From DASVXQ01 sp046727955 (GTDB lineage: Bacteria > Actinomycetota > CALGFH01), in the NCBI GenBank assembly GCA_046727955.1, contig JBKPDO010000216.1:1-64000 (forward strand): DNA of 64,000 bases, written 5' to 3'. Both the position numbers and the translations under genes were made by a program. Shown one piece after another: positions 40,591 through 50,243 of this stretch. The notes beneath the pieces were generated by a model. That model searched no databases and had not been told where the DNA came from. It saw nothing but the letters and a program-made list of their open reading frames with translations. The stretch's first letter is position 1, and the number at the start of each line of letters is the position of its first letter.

Positions 40591-40628
40591 CATTTCGCAC
40601 GTCCTGAACGACAAGAGAGGGGTCGGGG

Positions 40629-41570
40629 TTGCTTGTCGTCGTCGCCGGCGGGGCCGGGTTTCTCGGCGCCAGCCTTGTCGACCGGCTCCAGGCCGAGGGC
40701 GACGAGATCGTCGTGGTCGACGACCTCTCGCACGGGAACCTGGCCAACCTGACCGAGGCGCGCCGGCGGGGGGGCGTCCGCTTCCACCGGATGGACGTGA
40801 CCCAGGGCGGCCTGGCGGTGCTCGCCGAGCGCATCCGCGCCGACGCCTGGGTCCACCTGGCCATGTCCTCGGACCCCGTGCGCGCCTGGGACCAGCCCTC
40901 GAGCGACGGCCGCCTGCTGGTGACCGGCGTGGTCGAGGTCCTGCAGGCGGCCGCCTCCAGCCGGTCGAAGGTAGTGCTGGCGTCGTCCGGCGCCTACCTG
41001 TACCCTGACCAGCTCAGCGGGCTCACCAAGCCCGACGACCGGCCTCGGCCGGTGCACCCGCTCGGCGCCGGCCGTCTCGCGCTGGAGGCCTACGCCAGCG
41101 CCTTCGCCGCTCGCGGGCTGGAGGTGGCGGTGCTGGTGCTCGGCACGGTCTACGGCCCCAGGCAGGACGCCCTGGGCCCGAGCCTGGTCAGCCGGGCGGC
41201 ATGGTCCATGCTGCAGGGCCGCGCGCCGCGGGTCGAGGGCGATGGCCGCCAGGAGCGCGACTACCTGTTCGTCGACGACGCGGTCGACGCACTGGCCCGC
41301 GCGGTGCACACCGACGTCACCGGGCGGGTGCTGATCGGCACTGGCGCGTCCACCTCGGTCCTGGACGTGGTCGAGCAGCTCGCGGCGCGCATCGGCTGGT
41401 CCGGCGAGCCGGAGTGGGCGCCCGGACGTGGGGGCGACCCGCGACGATGCGCTCTCGATCCAGCCAAGGCCGGCAAGGTGCTCGGCTGGCAACCGTGGAC
41501 GCGGCTCGACGAGGGGCTGCCCATCACGGTGGACTGGCTGAGGGCAAGGCTGCCGGGGAGGACACGCTGA
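40629..41570 (+). CDS. UDP-glucose 4-epimerase-like extended SDR with altered catalytic motif
   Basis: A 313-residue protein, TTG 40629 after GAGAGGGG. VVVAGGAGFLGASLVDRL is the NAD motif. Residues 107-117 (VVLASSGAYLY) match the catalytic Ser strand. The YxxxK position reads HPLGAGRL, so Tyr and Lys both appear replaced. GTVYGPRQDALGP and YLFVDDAVDALARAV match epimerases. It may bind nucleotide-sugar without classical epimerisation. Gap 41571-41877 after it holds no gene. Confidence 0.8.
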   Translation: MLVVVAGGAGFLGASLVDRLQAEGDEIVVVDDLSHGNLANLTEARRRGGVRFHRMDVTQGGLAVLAERIRADAWVHLAMSSDPVRAWDQPSSDGRLLVTGVVEVLQAAASSRSKVVLASSGAYLYPDQLSGLTKPDDRPRPVHPLGAGRLALEAYASAFAARGLEVAVLVLGTVYGPRQDALGPSLVSRAAWSMLQGRAPRVEGDGRQERDYLFVDDAVDALARAVHTDVTGRVLIGTGASTSVLDVVEQLAARIGWSGEPEWAPGRGGDPRRCALDPAKAGKVLGWQPWTRLDEGLPITVDWLRARLPGRTR

Positions 41571-41877
41571 TACCATTGGCTTGTCCCCGGCCGGAGCCTC
41601 TCGGACTGGTCATCGAAACCGCCGCTGACCTGCATATCTGCAGGAATGCTCTAGGGAATGTGCAGTAGGTAGCAGGCGGGCCGAAACAGCCCAACCGGGC
41701 TATGGCAGGCTCACGGACCGGTACCAATAATCGCCCTGTTCGTACTGCTCAAAGCAGGTCGACCGACAGGGCCGTCTCCGCCGCACGTCCCAACTGTCGT
41801 CGTCGTGCGAACGTCCGGTCCATTTCCGGATCGCCTGGGAGGAGATGGTCAGGTGGTCCGGACGCGAGAAGGGACGC
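41571..41877 (+). other. Leader/promoter region of bldC
   Basis: A 307-bp stretch of lower GC than its surroundings, with no open frame of note. GAGAAGGGACGC precedes the bldC ATG. I see no convincing promoter words. Confidence 0.35.
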
Positions 41878-42093
41878 ATGGTGCCCGTTCCCCGAAAGGC
41901 GAAGATCGAGGCTCCTGCCTACCTGCGCACCGCAGAGGTGGCCGACATCCTGCACGTGTCTCCCAAGACCGTGTCGCGCTGGGCGAAGGAGGGCAAGCTG
42001 CCCTTCCTGAAGACGCTCGGCGGGCACCGCCGCTACCCGGAGGAGAGGATCCGCGCCCTGGCCGACGACCTGCGGGAGGAGGTCGTCTCCTGA
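41878..42093 (+). CDS. bldC: BldC-like MerR-family DNA-binding protein
   Basis: A 71-residue protein with ATG 41878 after GAAGGGA. Single winged helix: YLRTAEVADILHVSPKTVSR, then WAKEGKLPFLKTLGGHRRYP, nearly the BldC consensus. It has no effector domain. BldC binds direct repeats cooperatively and times development in Streptomyces. WhiB and an orphan response regulator are its close neighbours here. Confidence 0.92.
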   Translation: MVPVPRKAKIEAPAYLRTAEVADILHVSPKTVSRWAKEGKLPFLKTLGGHRRYPEERIRALADDLREEVVS

Positions 42094-42119
42094 CACCGGC
42101 TCGGCCCCGTCCCTGATCG

Positions 42120-42740
42120 TCAGTCCGCCCACGTCGACCAGGGGACCGTCCTGGCCCGGGGGGCGTCGTGGGCGGCGCCGTTCTCGCCGCTCCCCCTCCA
42201 CCCGATCATCAGCGCCTGCACCAGCAGGAACAGCCCTGCCAGCTCAGCGACGTCGCCGAAGCTCACCACCGTGCGGAGCGGCCGCACGGCGAGCTGGTCG
42301 CCGAGCAGCGCCAGTCGGGTGCCCGGCCCGTCGATGACGTGCTTTGCGTCGGGCCGGTGGGGGAGCGGGCGCTCGAGCGTGGTCCCCGCCCTGGTGAGGG
42401 TCTGCGCGGACACCGGCACGCCGAAGTTCAGCACCAGGACCAGCAGGTTGGCGAGCAGGCCGAGCGCCAGCAGCGGCATCCCGGGGAGCTGGCCGTTGGC
42501 GCGGACCACGCCGAGCAGGCCGGCCAGCGCCAGGAACAGCAGGACGGCACCGGCGCCGCGCGGGATGCCGACCGAGCGCAGCGCGAGCGAGCCGACCACG
42601 GCCTGCAGCGCGAGCAGCACCAGCGCGAGCGTCCTGGCGTGCACCTTGGCCTCCAGCAGCGAGCGCGGCTTGCCTCCCCGGAGCATGCCGGCGCCCACGC
42701 CGGCCAGTCCGGCCAGGACGAAAAGCACCAGAGTGCCCAT
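42120..42740 (-). CDS. DUF5317 membrane protein
   Basis: A 206-residue protein from ATG 42740. Five to six hydrophobic segments (TLVLFVLAGLAGVGAGML, LALVLLALQAVVGSLAL, LALGLLANLLVLVLNFGVPV and others). The segment LERPLPHRPDAKHVIDGPGT and a closing VVSFGDVAELAGLFLLVQAL match DUF5317. Function unknown. It begins 2 bases after the response-regulator stop, so the two are one operon. Confidence 0.8.
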   Translation of the reverse strand: MGTLVLFVLAGLAGVGAGMLRGGKPRSLLEAKVHARTLALVLLALQAVVGSLALRSVGIPRGAGAVLLFLALAGLLGVVRANGQLPGMPLLALGLLANLLVLVLNFGVPVSAQTLTRAGTTLERPLPHRPDAKHVIDGPGTRLALLGDQLAVRPLRTVVSFGDVAELAGLFLLVQALMIGWRGSGENGAAHDAPRARTVPWSTWAD

Positions 42741-42742
42741 GT

Positions 42743-43387
42743 CTACTCCACGATCCCGTGCTTGAGGGCGACGGCGACCGCTCGGGTGCGGTCGGAGACG
42801 CCGAGCTTGGTGAAGATCCGCTCGAGGTAGGTCTTGACCGTCTGCGGCGAGATGTGGAGGGCGTCGGCCACCTCTCGGTTGGTCGAGCCGTAGACGATCA
42901 TCTGCAGCACCTCGACCTCCCGGGCCGACAGCGTCGACACGCTCTGCTCGCCCCTGGTGAGCTGGCGGATCTCCTCGATGAACTGGCGGGTGAGGTTGGG
43001 GTGGATCACCGCGCTGCCCTGCGCCGCCAAGTGGACCGCCCTGCCCAGCTCGCGGGCGTCGATGTCCTTCAGCAGGTAGCCGACCGCGCCGGCCTGGATC
43101 GCCTCGCCGACCCGCGCCTGCGTCTCCTCGACCGTCAGGATCACCACCCGGGTGCTCGGCACGGCGCGTACGATCTCCCGGGTGGCTCTGATGCCGCCGA
43201 GTCGCGGCATGCGCACGTCCATCAGCACGACGTCGGGCCTGACCGAGGCCGCGAGGCTGACGGCCTCCTGACCGTCCATGGCCTCGGCCACGACCTTGAG
43301 CTTGGGATCCATGGCCAAGGCGGCCTTGATCCCGTCCCGGGTCAGAGGATGGTCGTCAGCCACTAGAATGCGAACGACGTCGCCCAT
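42743..43387 (-). CDS. NarL/LuxR-type response regulator (orphan)
   Basis: A 214-residue protein, ATG 43387 after AAGGAG. Receiver: ILVADDHPLTRDGIKAAL with the acidic pair, PDVVLMDVRMPRLGG with the phospho-Asp, and the K of GYLLKDIDA. HTH: LSAREVEVLQMIVYGSTNRE and HISPQTVKTYLERIFTKLGV. No histidine kinase is in the window. It is co-transcribed with the DUF5317 gene. Confidence 0.9.
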   Translation of the reverse strand: MGDVVRILVADDHPLTRDGIKAALAMDPKLKVVAEAMDGQEAVSLAASVRPDVVLMDVRMPRLGGIRATREIVRAVPSTRVVILTVEETQARVGEAIQAGAVGYLLKDIDARELGRAVHLAAQGSAVIHPNLTRQFIEEIRQLTRGEQSVSTLSAREVEVLQMIVYGSTNREVADALHISPQTVKTYLERIFTKLGVSDRTRAVAVALKHGIVE

Positions 43388-43632
43388 GCGCTCCTTCGGA
43401 GGTCCACGTGCTTCATGCCGCCGGAGCGGCGCCACGTCCCCGGAATCCGGCTCACCTCACTGGTTCCGGCGCCGACGCGGATCGTACCGCTTCCACTGGA
43501 TGGAAGGAACAGTCCAATCCGGTCGAGCGTCTCAGAATAAGTAATCGGGCCTGGCGCACGGCCAGGCCCGGGCTTCTCGACCCCAGCCCCGGCGGCCACC
43601 TGTCGAGGTCGCCGCACGAGTCCGGGATCGCG
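43388..43632. other. Intergenic region between whiB and response regulator
   Basis: A 245-bp stretch with no gene. An inverted GCCTGGC/GCCAGGC pair near 43548-43568 (GGGCCTGGCGCACGGCCAGG) may end whiB transcription. Confidence 0.35.
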
Positions 43633-43881
43633 TCAGGCGATGCGCACCCGCCGCCGCTGCCCGCGGCGCAGTGCCCGCCGCTCCTCCTCGGACAGCCCGC
43701 CCCACACACCGGCGTCCTGGGCGGTCTCGAGCGCCCAGTGCAGGCAGTCCTGACGAACCGGGCAGAGCGCGCAGATGGCCTTGGCCGCCTGCACCTGGGC
43801 CTCGGCGGGCCCGGTGGTGCCGACCGGGAAGAAGAGCTCTGGGTCTACGTCACGGCAGCGGGCACGATGGCGCCAATCCAT
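43633..43881 (-). CDS. whiB: WhiB-family iron-sulfur regulator
   Basis: An 82-residue protein. ATG 43881 (MDWRHRARC) was chosen with GAGGATTG upstream; TTG 43908 is the longer option. Four cluster Cys: RARC, AKAICALCPVRQDC. GVWGGLSEEERRALRR is the WhiB turn and basic DNA-contact tail. It most resembles the WhiB1/WhiB2 size class. It likely binds [4Fe-4S] and a sigma factor. Confidence 0.92.
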   Translation of the reverse strand: MDWRHRARCRDVDPELFFPVGTTGPAEAQVQAAKAICALCPVRQDCLHWALETAQDAGVWGGLSEEERRALRRGQRRRVRIA

Positions 43882-44374
43882 ATTGACAATCCTCGCTTTC
43901 TCGTGCAAAGCCCTGGGGGAAGGGCAAGTGCTCGAAGGTTCGTGACGGGGTCCATTCCCGCGGCCCGTCCACGTAAGAGCGGCGTGAGTCTAGGACAGCC
44001 AAAGGGCAAATGGAAGGTCCCAATTCTCGCTCGACTGGATGAATCCATGGCAAAGGGCGCCCATCGGTGGCCTGACCGGCACCGTTTCCGTCCCCACCAG
44101 GCGGGTGCCAGACCCGCGGAGCCCAGCCGAACGGTGCAAATTGGGCCCACCGGTCCGTAGTCTGGACGACGAATTGTCGTGGGCACCGGTTTCTTGTCGT
44201 GAGAACTACGCAGTCAGAAGTTGTGATGCGCGAAACGTCGTGACGAGCGGCTTTGCGCGGTCCCGCGGACCGGTCCACTCACCCGGGATGCGCTCGGGCA
44301 CTGGTCACCCATAGAGTCCATAACGTCGATCTGTCCGTCGGGCATCGGGCCCGCCGACGCGGAGGTGAACGGTC
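43882..44374. other. whiB promoter region and GDPD leader
   Basis: A 493-bp stretch of reduced GC with no gene. TTGTCGTG is repeated at 44174 and 44194, 20 bp apart, and GGAGGTGA (44361) lies before the GDPD. This is probably a long regulatory region for whiB. Confidence 0.4.
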
Positions 44375-45145
44375 CTGCTGCGCATTCTCGGGCATCGCGG
44401 CGCCCGCATGGTGGCGCCCGAGAACACCCTGCCCAGTTTCCAGGCGGCCATCGCCGCCGGCGCCGCCGGCGTCGAGCTGGACATCCGCCAGACCGCTGAC
44501 CAGGCGCTCGTCTGCCTGCACGACGCCGGCCTGGGACGGACCACCAACGGCCGCGGGCCGGTGCGCGAGCGCACCCTCGCGGAGGTGCGCCAGCTCGACG
44601 CCGGCGCCTGGTTCACCGGCAACGGCGACGCGCCCTACCGCGGCAGGCAGGTCAGGGTGCCGACCCTGACCGAGGCACTCGACGCGCTGCCGCCCGCTGC
44701 GCTGGTCGACGTCGAGGTGAAGTTCAGGGGCGTTGGCGAGGACGGGCCGGCGCGCGTGGCCGAGCTGCTCGCCGAGACGCTGGCGGGCCGGCCCGACCAT
44801 GACCGCATCATGGTCTCGTCGTTCTCCCGGAAGCTCGTGGCGGCGGCCGTGCCGCTGCTGGAGGGCGTCCGGGTGGGCCTGGTCGCCTCGGCGCTGCTGC
44901 CGCTCGGGCGCTCGGTGCGTGCGGCCGAGGCCTGCGGCTGCTCGCTGCTCGCCGTCCAGACGGCCGCCTACTTCGGCCCCCTGGCCAGGGCGGCCTGTAG
45001 CCGCGCCCGCGCGGCCGGCCTCCTGCTAGCGGCCTGGACCGTGGACGAGCCCGAGACCGCCCGCCGCTTGGTCGACCTCGGCGTCGAGGTCATCGTCACC
45101 GACAGGCCCGCACTCTTGGCCGCCGAATTTCGCGGCAAGGAGTAA
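44375..45145 (+). CDS. Glycerophosphodiester phosphodiesterase, probable CTG start
   Basis: A GDPD-fold protein. Catalytic ILGHRGARMVAPENTLPSFQ near the N-terminus, VELDIRQTADQALVCLHDAG for metal and acid-base residues, and VDVEVKF are present. The only ATG (44408) falls after the essential HRG. Upstream, an in-frame TGA at 44366 leaves room only for ACG, GTC, CTG, CTG. GGAGGTG at 44361-44367 is well spaced for CTG 44375. I therefore propose CTG initiation. It hydrolyses glycerophosphodiesters to glycerol-3-phosphate and an alcohol. It converges on the DAG kinase gene. Confidence 0.75.
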   Translation: MLRILGHRGARMVAPENTLPSFQAAIAAGAAGVELDIRQTADQALVCLHDAGLGRTTNGRGPVRERTLAEVRQLDAGAWFTGNGDAPYRGRQVRVPTLTEALDALPPAALVDVEVKFRGVGEDGPARVAELLAETLAGRPDHDRIMVSSFSRKLVAAAVPLLEGVRVGLVASALLPLGRSVRAAEACGCSLLAVQTAAYFGPLARAACSRARAAGLLLAAWTVDEPETARRLVDLGVEVIVTDRPALLAAEFRGKE

Positions 45146-45156
45146 TCGATCGACGA

Positions 45157-45270
45157 GCCCGCCGCAGGCGGGCACCAAGCCTTGGGGGGGTCGCGGGGGC
45201 CGGGGCATCAGCCGCCCCGTCAGAAGTCCGCCGCGGGCGGGCACCAAGCCTTTGGGGGGGTCGCGGGGAC
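45157..45270. terminator. Duplicated hairpin/repeat between convergent genes
   Basis: GCCCGCC-GCA-GGCGGGC hairpin at 45157-45173, followed by CACCAAGCCTTGGGGGGGTC. A near-identical copy lies at 45230-45270 (GCCGCGGGCGGGCACCAAGC). The second copy runs into the 3' end of the DAG kinase gene, so its last residues derive from the repeat. Confidence 0.6.
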
Positions 45271-46197
45271 AGAGCCCCCCGCGTGTGGCGGAGCCACCAC
45301 CGTGAGCGCGCCTGGCAGGCGCTCGAAGGCGACGCGAGTGTGGTCGCCCAGGTATTCGCCGTCGAGCTGGAAGGCCAGTGGCACGTCGGACTCCAGCACG
45401 AAGCGCTCCTCGTCGTGGATGACCGGGAAGCGCGGATGGGCTCTTCGCGGGCGCTGCGAGAGCATGCCGGTGAGCGCCCGTGTGATCGCCGCCGCCGACA
45501 TCGTCTGGCCCACCAGCACGTCCAGCCCGCCCTCCCAGCTGGCCAGCGGCGTCGGCCGGAACGGCCGCCTTCCCAGGTAGGTGAAGGGGTCGCCATTGGA
45601 GACCAGAGCGAAGAAGCCAGTCAGCGACGGGCGTCCGTCGGCGCGCTGGACCTTCAGGTGGGGCCGCTCACGATCGTAGTTCAGGAACAGTGTCTTCAGC
45701 CCGACCGCGACGTAGGTGTGGTCGCCGTAGAGCTGCTTGGCGCGGCGCCGGCGCTCGACCTCGCGCACGATCGCGCCGTCGAGGCCGAGCCCGGCGCCGA
45801 AAGCGAAGGCGCGCCCGTCGGCGCTGCCAAGCGAGATCCGCCGTGCCGTGCCGGCTTGGAGCAGCTCCAGCAGCCGGGCGGTGGCCCGCGGGGTGTCGCT
45901 CGGCAGGCCGAGACCGCGGGCGAACACGTTGGTCTTGCCGCCGCCGGCGAGGCCGAGCGGGACCTTGGCGGCGAGCAGGCCGTTCACCACCTCGTTGACG
46001 GTGCCGTCACCGCCGAGCACGACCACCAGCTCGGCGCCGTCGTCGACGGCGCGCCGGGTCAGCTCGGTCGCCTGGCCGGTGTGGCTGGTGAGATAGGTCC
46101 GGACCTTGTGCTCTGCGCTGAGCGCCCGGCTCACGTGCGCACGCCGCCGCTCCGAAACTCTGGTCGCGTGCGGGTTGCAGATCAGCGCCACCAGCAT
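45220..46197 (-). CDS. Diacylglycerol kinase family lipid kinase
   Basis: A 325-residue protein with ATG 46197, two bases after the sigma stop. ICNPHATRVS at the N-terminus, VVVLGGDGTVNEVVNGLLA the GGDGT nucleotide loop, LGLAGGGKTNVFARGLGLP the second kinase motif, and FGAGLGLDGAIVREVE. The C-terminal lipid lobe includes FVLESDVPLAFQLDGEYLGD. It phosphorylates DAG or a related lipid alcohol. It is the last gene of the rsbW-sigB operon. The final residues come from a repeat. Confidence 0.88.
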   Translation of the reverse strand: MLVALICNPHATRVSERRRAHVSRALSAEHKVRTYLTSHTGQATELTRRAVDDGAELVVVLGGDGTVNEVVNGLLAAKVPLGLAGGGKTNVFARGLGLPSDTPRATARLLELLQAGTARRISLGSADGRAFAFGAGLGLDGAIVREVERRRRAKQLYGDHTYVAVGLKTLFLNYDRERPHLKVQRADGRPSLTGFFALVSNGDPFTYLGRRPFRPTPLASWEGGLDVLVGQTMSAAAITRALTGMLSQRPRRAHPRFPVIHDEERFVLESDVPLAFQLDGEYLGDHTRVAFERLPGALTVVAPPHAGGSVPATPPKAWCPPAADF

Positions 46198-46199
46198 GG

Positions 46200-47024
46200 C
46201 TATTCCGTATCGTCGCGGAGCAGGCGGTCGCGCAGCATGACGAGGGTGCGGTTGAGCAGCCGGGAGACGTGCATCTGCGAGATACCGAGCCGCTCGGCGA
46301 TCTGGGACTGCGTCAGCCCGCGGAAGAACCGCAGGTACAGGATGCGCCGCTCGCGCTCGGGCAGCTCGGCGATGATGGGGCCGAGGGCGGCCCGGTACTC
46401 CAGCGTCTCCAGAGTCTCGTCCTCGACGCCAATGTGGTCGCTGACCGACGGCGTGTCCTCGCCGCCGCTGGGCGCGTCGAGCGATACCACCGCGTAGGCG
46501 TTGGAGGTGTCGAGGCCCTCGAGCACCTCCTCCTCGGACAGGTGCATGCGCTCGGCGATCTCGCCGACGGTGGGGGAGCGGCCGATCTCCTGCGACAGCT
46601 CGGCGACCGCCTTGGTGAGCGAGAGGTTCAGCTCCTGCAGGCGCCGCGGCACGCGCACCGCCCAGCCCTTGTCGCGGAAATGGCGCTTGAGCTCGCCGAC
46701 GATCGTGGGGGTGGCGTAGGTCGAGAATTCGACCGCCCGGTCCAGGTCGAAGCGGTCGATCGCCTTCAGCAGCCCGATGGTCCCCACCTGGATGAGGTCC
46801 TCCAGCGGCTCGCCGCGGTTGCGGAAGCGGCGCGCCAGGTACTCCACGAGCGGCAGGTGGATGCCCACGAGCTCCTCGCGCAGAGAGGCATCGCCGGTAT
46901 CCGCAAAGCGCTGGAACAGCTCCCTGGCGTGCGCCCGGTCCACCCCCCGCCCTCCCGGCTCGGCGCGCTGGTCTTGCTCCACGTCCTCGAGGAAAGCGCT
47001 GGTGTCGGACGGCAGCTCCGTCAC
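46200..47024 (-). CDS. SigB/SigF-type stress sigma factor
   Basis: A 274-residue protein, ATG 47024 overlapping the rsbW stop. Region 2: LPLVEYLARRFRNRGEPLED and AIDRFDLDRAVEFSTYATPT. Region 3: VPRRLQELNLSLTKAVAELS. Region 4: LPERERRILYLRFFRGLTQS and QIAERLGISQMHVSRLLNRT. This is the SigB/F/G group regulated by anti-sigma kinases of the RsbW type, here directly upstream. No RsbV anti-anti-sigma gene is present. Confidence 0.92.
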   Translation of the reverse strand: MTELPSDTSAFLEDVEQDQRAEPGGRGVDRAHARELFQRFADTGDASLREELVGIHLPLVEYLARRFRNRGEPLEDLIQVGTIGLLKAIDRFDLDRAVEFSTYATPTIVGELKRHFRDKGWAVRVPRRLQELNLSLTKAVAELSQEIGRSPTVGEIAERMHLSEEEVLEGLDTSNAYAVVSLDAPSGGEDTPSVSDHIGVEDETLETLEYRAALGPIIAELPERERRILYLRFFRGLTQSQIAERLGISQMHVSRLLNRTLVMLRDRLLRDDTE

Positions 47025-47398
47025 CTCTGGCCGCCGTGCTTGCGAAAGCGGAGCGCAAGCCGTCCCGCCTCAGCCTTCTCGACGACCTCGTCGGTCATCG
47101 CACTGAGGATCTGCCAGGCGAAGGTGTCGCGCTCGAGTGGACCACTCCGGTCGGTGGAGTCCACCGAGACTTCCACGAAGAGCCCGTCCTCCTCCATGCG
47201 GTAGACCACCCGGATGGTCTCGGCGCTGCCACGCCTGGCCATGAGCTGCGTGCACGCCTCGTCGACGGCGATACGGAGATCGTCGATCTCGTCGTAGGTG
47301 AAGCGGAGCTGGGCAGCCAGCCCCGTGGCCGCGGCTCGGGCCACCGCAAGGTACGCCCCTGACGCGGGGATCTCGAGGTGCACGGTCGAAGTGGCCAT
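47021..47398 (-). CDS. rsbW: RsbW-like anti-sigma factor (HATPase_c)
   Basis: A 125-residue protein from ATG 47398. The helix YDEIDDLRIAVDEACTQLM is the N-box of the GHKL fold. The G1/G2 boxes are weak (SVDSTDRSGPLERDTFAWQI), as in short RsbW/SpoIIAB relatives. It overlaps sigB by ATGA. It probably binds and inhibits the SigB-type factor. Confidence 0.85.
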   Translation of the reverse strand: MATSTVHLEIPASGAYLAVARAAATGLAAQLRFTYDEIDDLRIAVDEACTQLMARRGSAETIRVVYRMEEDGLFVEVSVDSTDRSGPLERDTFAWQILSAMTDEVVEKAEAGRLALRFRKHGGQR

Positions 47399-47470
47399 AG
47401 CGTCGTCGCTCGGTATCTGACGGGACAGTTCCGTCTAAGGTACAGACTGCGGGGGGGCTCCGCCCCCCCG

Positions 47471-47700
47471 CATGCCCCCCCAAAGGGCTCGGGGTCCGCC
47501 GGCGGCGGACGATCTTGGTTCAGATGGCGGGCGAGCTTCGCTCGCCGCATGCCCCCCCAAAGGGCTCGGGGTCCGCCGGCGGCGGACGATCTTGGTTCAG
47601 ATGGCGGGCGAGCTTCGCTCGCCGCATGCCCCCCAAAGGGCTCGGGGTCCGCCGGCGGCGGACGATCTTGGTTCAGACGGCGGGCGAGCTTCGCTCGCCG
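47471..47700. repeat. Three tandem copies of a 77-bp repeat
   Basis: Copies at 47471-47547, 47548-47624 and 47625-47700 differ only in the length of one C run and one base. Each contains two hairpins: GTCCGCC-GGC-GGCGGAC and GGCGAGC-TTC-GCTCGCC. The array lies between the AT-hook gene and rsbW, both on the minus strand, so it is upstream of the sigB operon. No gene is seen in 47701-47867. Confidence 0.85.
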
Positions 47701-47867
47701 CGGGGCCGGCCGCTGTCACTCGACCGCGATCTGCCAGGTGAAGGCGACCAGGAAGACGGCGAGCGCGGGCGCGGGTCGCGCAAATCGATCTGAAAAGGTA
47801 GAGCCATGGGCGGCGCGGCGGCGCGCCGGCGCGGCTTCACCGGCTGATGACCGACTGGCCGGCGGGC

Positions 47868-48128
47868 TCAGGCCGAGGCCGTCTCCGTCTTCGCGCCGCG
47901 CCGGCGGCCGGGGCTGGCTGCCTTGGTGGTGCTGCCAGGCTTGCGCCCCCGCTTTTTCAGGATCTTGCCCACGCCGTCGATCCTCAGGTCCCGGTAGTTC
48001 TTCCCAGAGATGTCGAGGACCTGGGTCGAGCCGTCAGGGTGCTTGACCTGAAGCTGATAAACCTCTCCCTGGGGAATCTCGGTTTGATCGATGTCCGAGA
48101 CGTACATCGTGATCGTCTTGGTGCCCAT
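47868..48128 (-). CDS. Lsr2-like N-terminal domain plus AT-hook protein
   Basis: An 86-residue protein, ATG 48128 after GAAAGGAG. Residues 1-52 (TITMYVSDIDQTEIPQGEVY, VLDISGKNYRDLRI) look like the small beta dimerisation domain of Lsr2. ILKKRGRKPGS is a classic AT-hook core (RGRKP). The Lys/Arg/Ala tail (RRRGAKTETASA) resembles histone-like tails. A nucleoid-associated role is likely; the resemblance to Lsr2 is by eye only. Confidence 0.6.
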   Translation of the reverse strand: MGTKTITMYVSDIDQTEIPQGEVYQLQVKHPDGSTQVLDISGKNYRDLRIDGVGKILKKRGRKPGSTTKAASPGRRRGAKTETASA

Positions 48129-49005
48129 CGGACTCCTTTCACCACGTAGCGGGTGCTCAAGAAACCCCCCGCGGCCCCGGATTTGAGGCAAGAGTAACCA
48201 CGCGCGCCAGCGTTGGCAACACGGGTCGGCAAATTCTCCTTCAGAGTATTTCTGCGGACTGCATCCGGCTGCCTCGTCGTGGCGGTCCCGAAGGGCGCGA
48301 CAGGCCGCGCGGGAGGTTGTCTCGCCGCAAACGCGGGGCGCCGGCGATGCCGGCGCGAGCCAATGACGTGGGACCGGAAAGACACGTCAGGCGGGTGTCT
48401 CAAGATGACTCACGTAACGGCGGAGCGGTCGTCGGCGCCTTCGCCGCGGGAGCCCGTGAGCCATGTTCGAGACCATTTGACAAGTGTTGCCCAGGTCAGA
48501 CCAATTGCGCTGATCGCTGGAGTCTCCGGCACGCCGTTGGGCTGGTCAGTAGGGCCGCCGGCGCAGCCGGCGGCCCTACCACACGTCCCGCTCGCGGAAA
48601 TGTCGAGGGCACCGGGCCGCGCGGGGTGGAGGTGATCCCGTGCCTGGAAACAACCACAGCGGTGTCAGCCCGCGCCAGTGACGGGCCGCCGCTGGGCGCA
48701 GCGGGCCGAATTCACTCGGCGGCCTGTCCGAAAGGGGGCGCAACCTTTCACCTTTCACCGCGGCCATCAACGACCCCTTTCCGGGCGCTCCAGGCCACTG
48801 TCGCGACACTCCACCGGGCGCTGCGCGGCCGCCTTCGCACACGCTATCCCGAGCGCAATCCCAGCCCACGCCGGCCAGCCGGAACGGGCTCGGTGAAACT
48901 GGCCCCCGGGAGGGCCGGGCGAATACGTCGCCATCCTGCGAGCGGCGCAAAAGCGCGCAGCAGCGCTGAAGCGGGCAGCCCGGCGGCGCCGGTACCATCC
49001 CGAGC
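48129..49005. other. 877-bp intergenic region with a strong hairpin
   Basis: No convincing gene. At 48550-48578 TAGGGCCGCCGGC pairs perfectly with GCCGGCGGCCCTA around GCA. The region from 48200 to 48540 has reduced GC. It could hold an RNA gene, but I cannot support one. Confidence 0.4.
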
Positions 49006-50187
<1,182 letters not shown>

Positions 50188-50243
50188 CGCCCCAGCGGCC
50201 GCCCACTGACCCCACTAGGGAGAAGGCGCGCTATCCTGCGCGT

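Noticed and set aside
47378..48046. Plus-strand repeat protein over the 77-bp array
   Set aside because: The open frames differ between copies and have no ribosome site; the array is non-coding.
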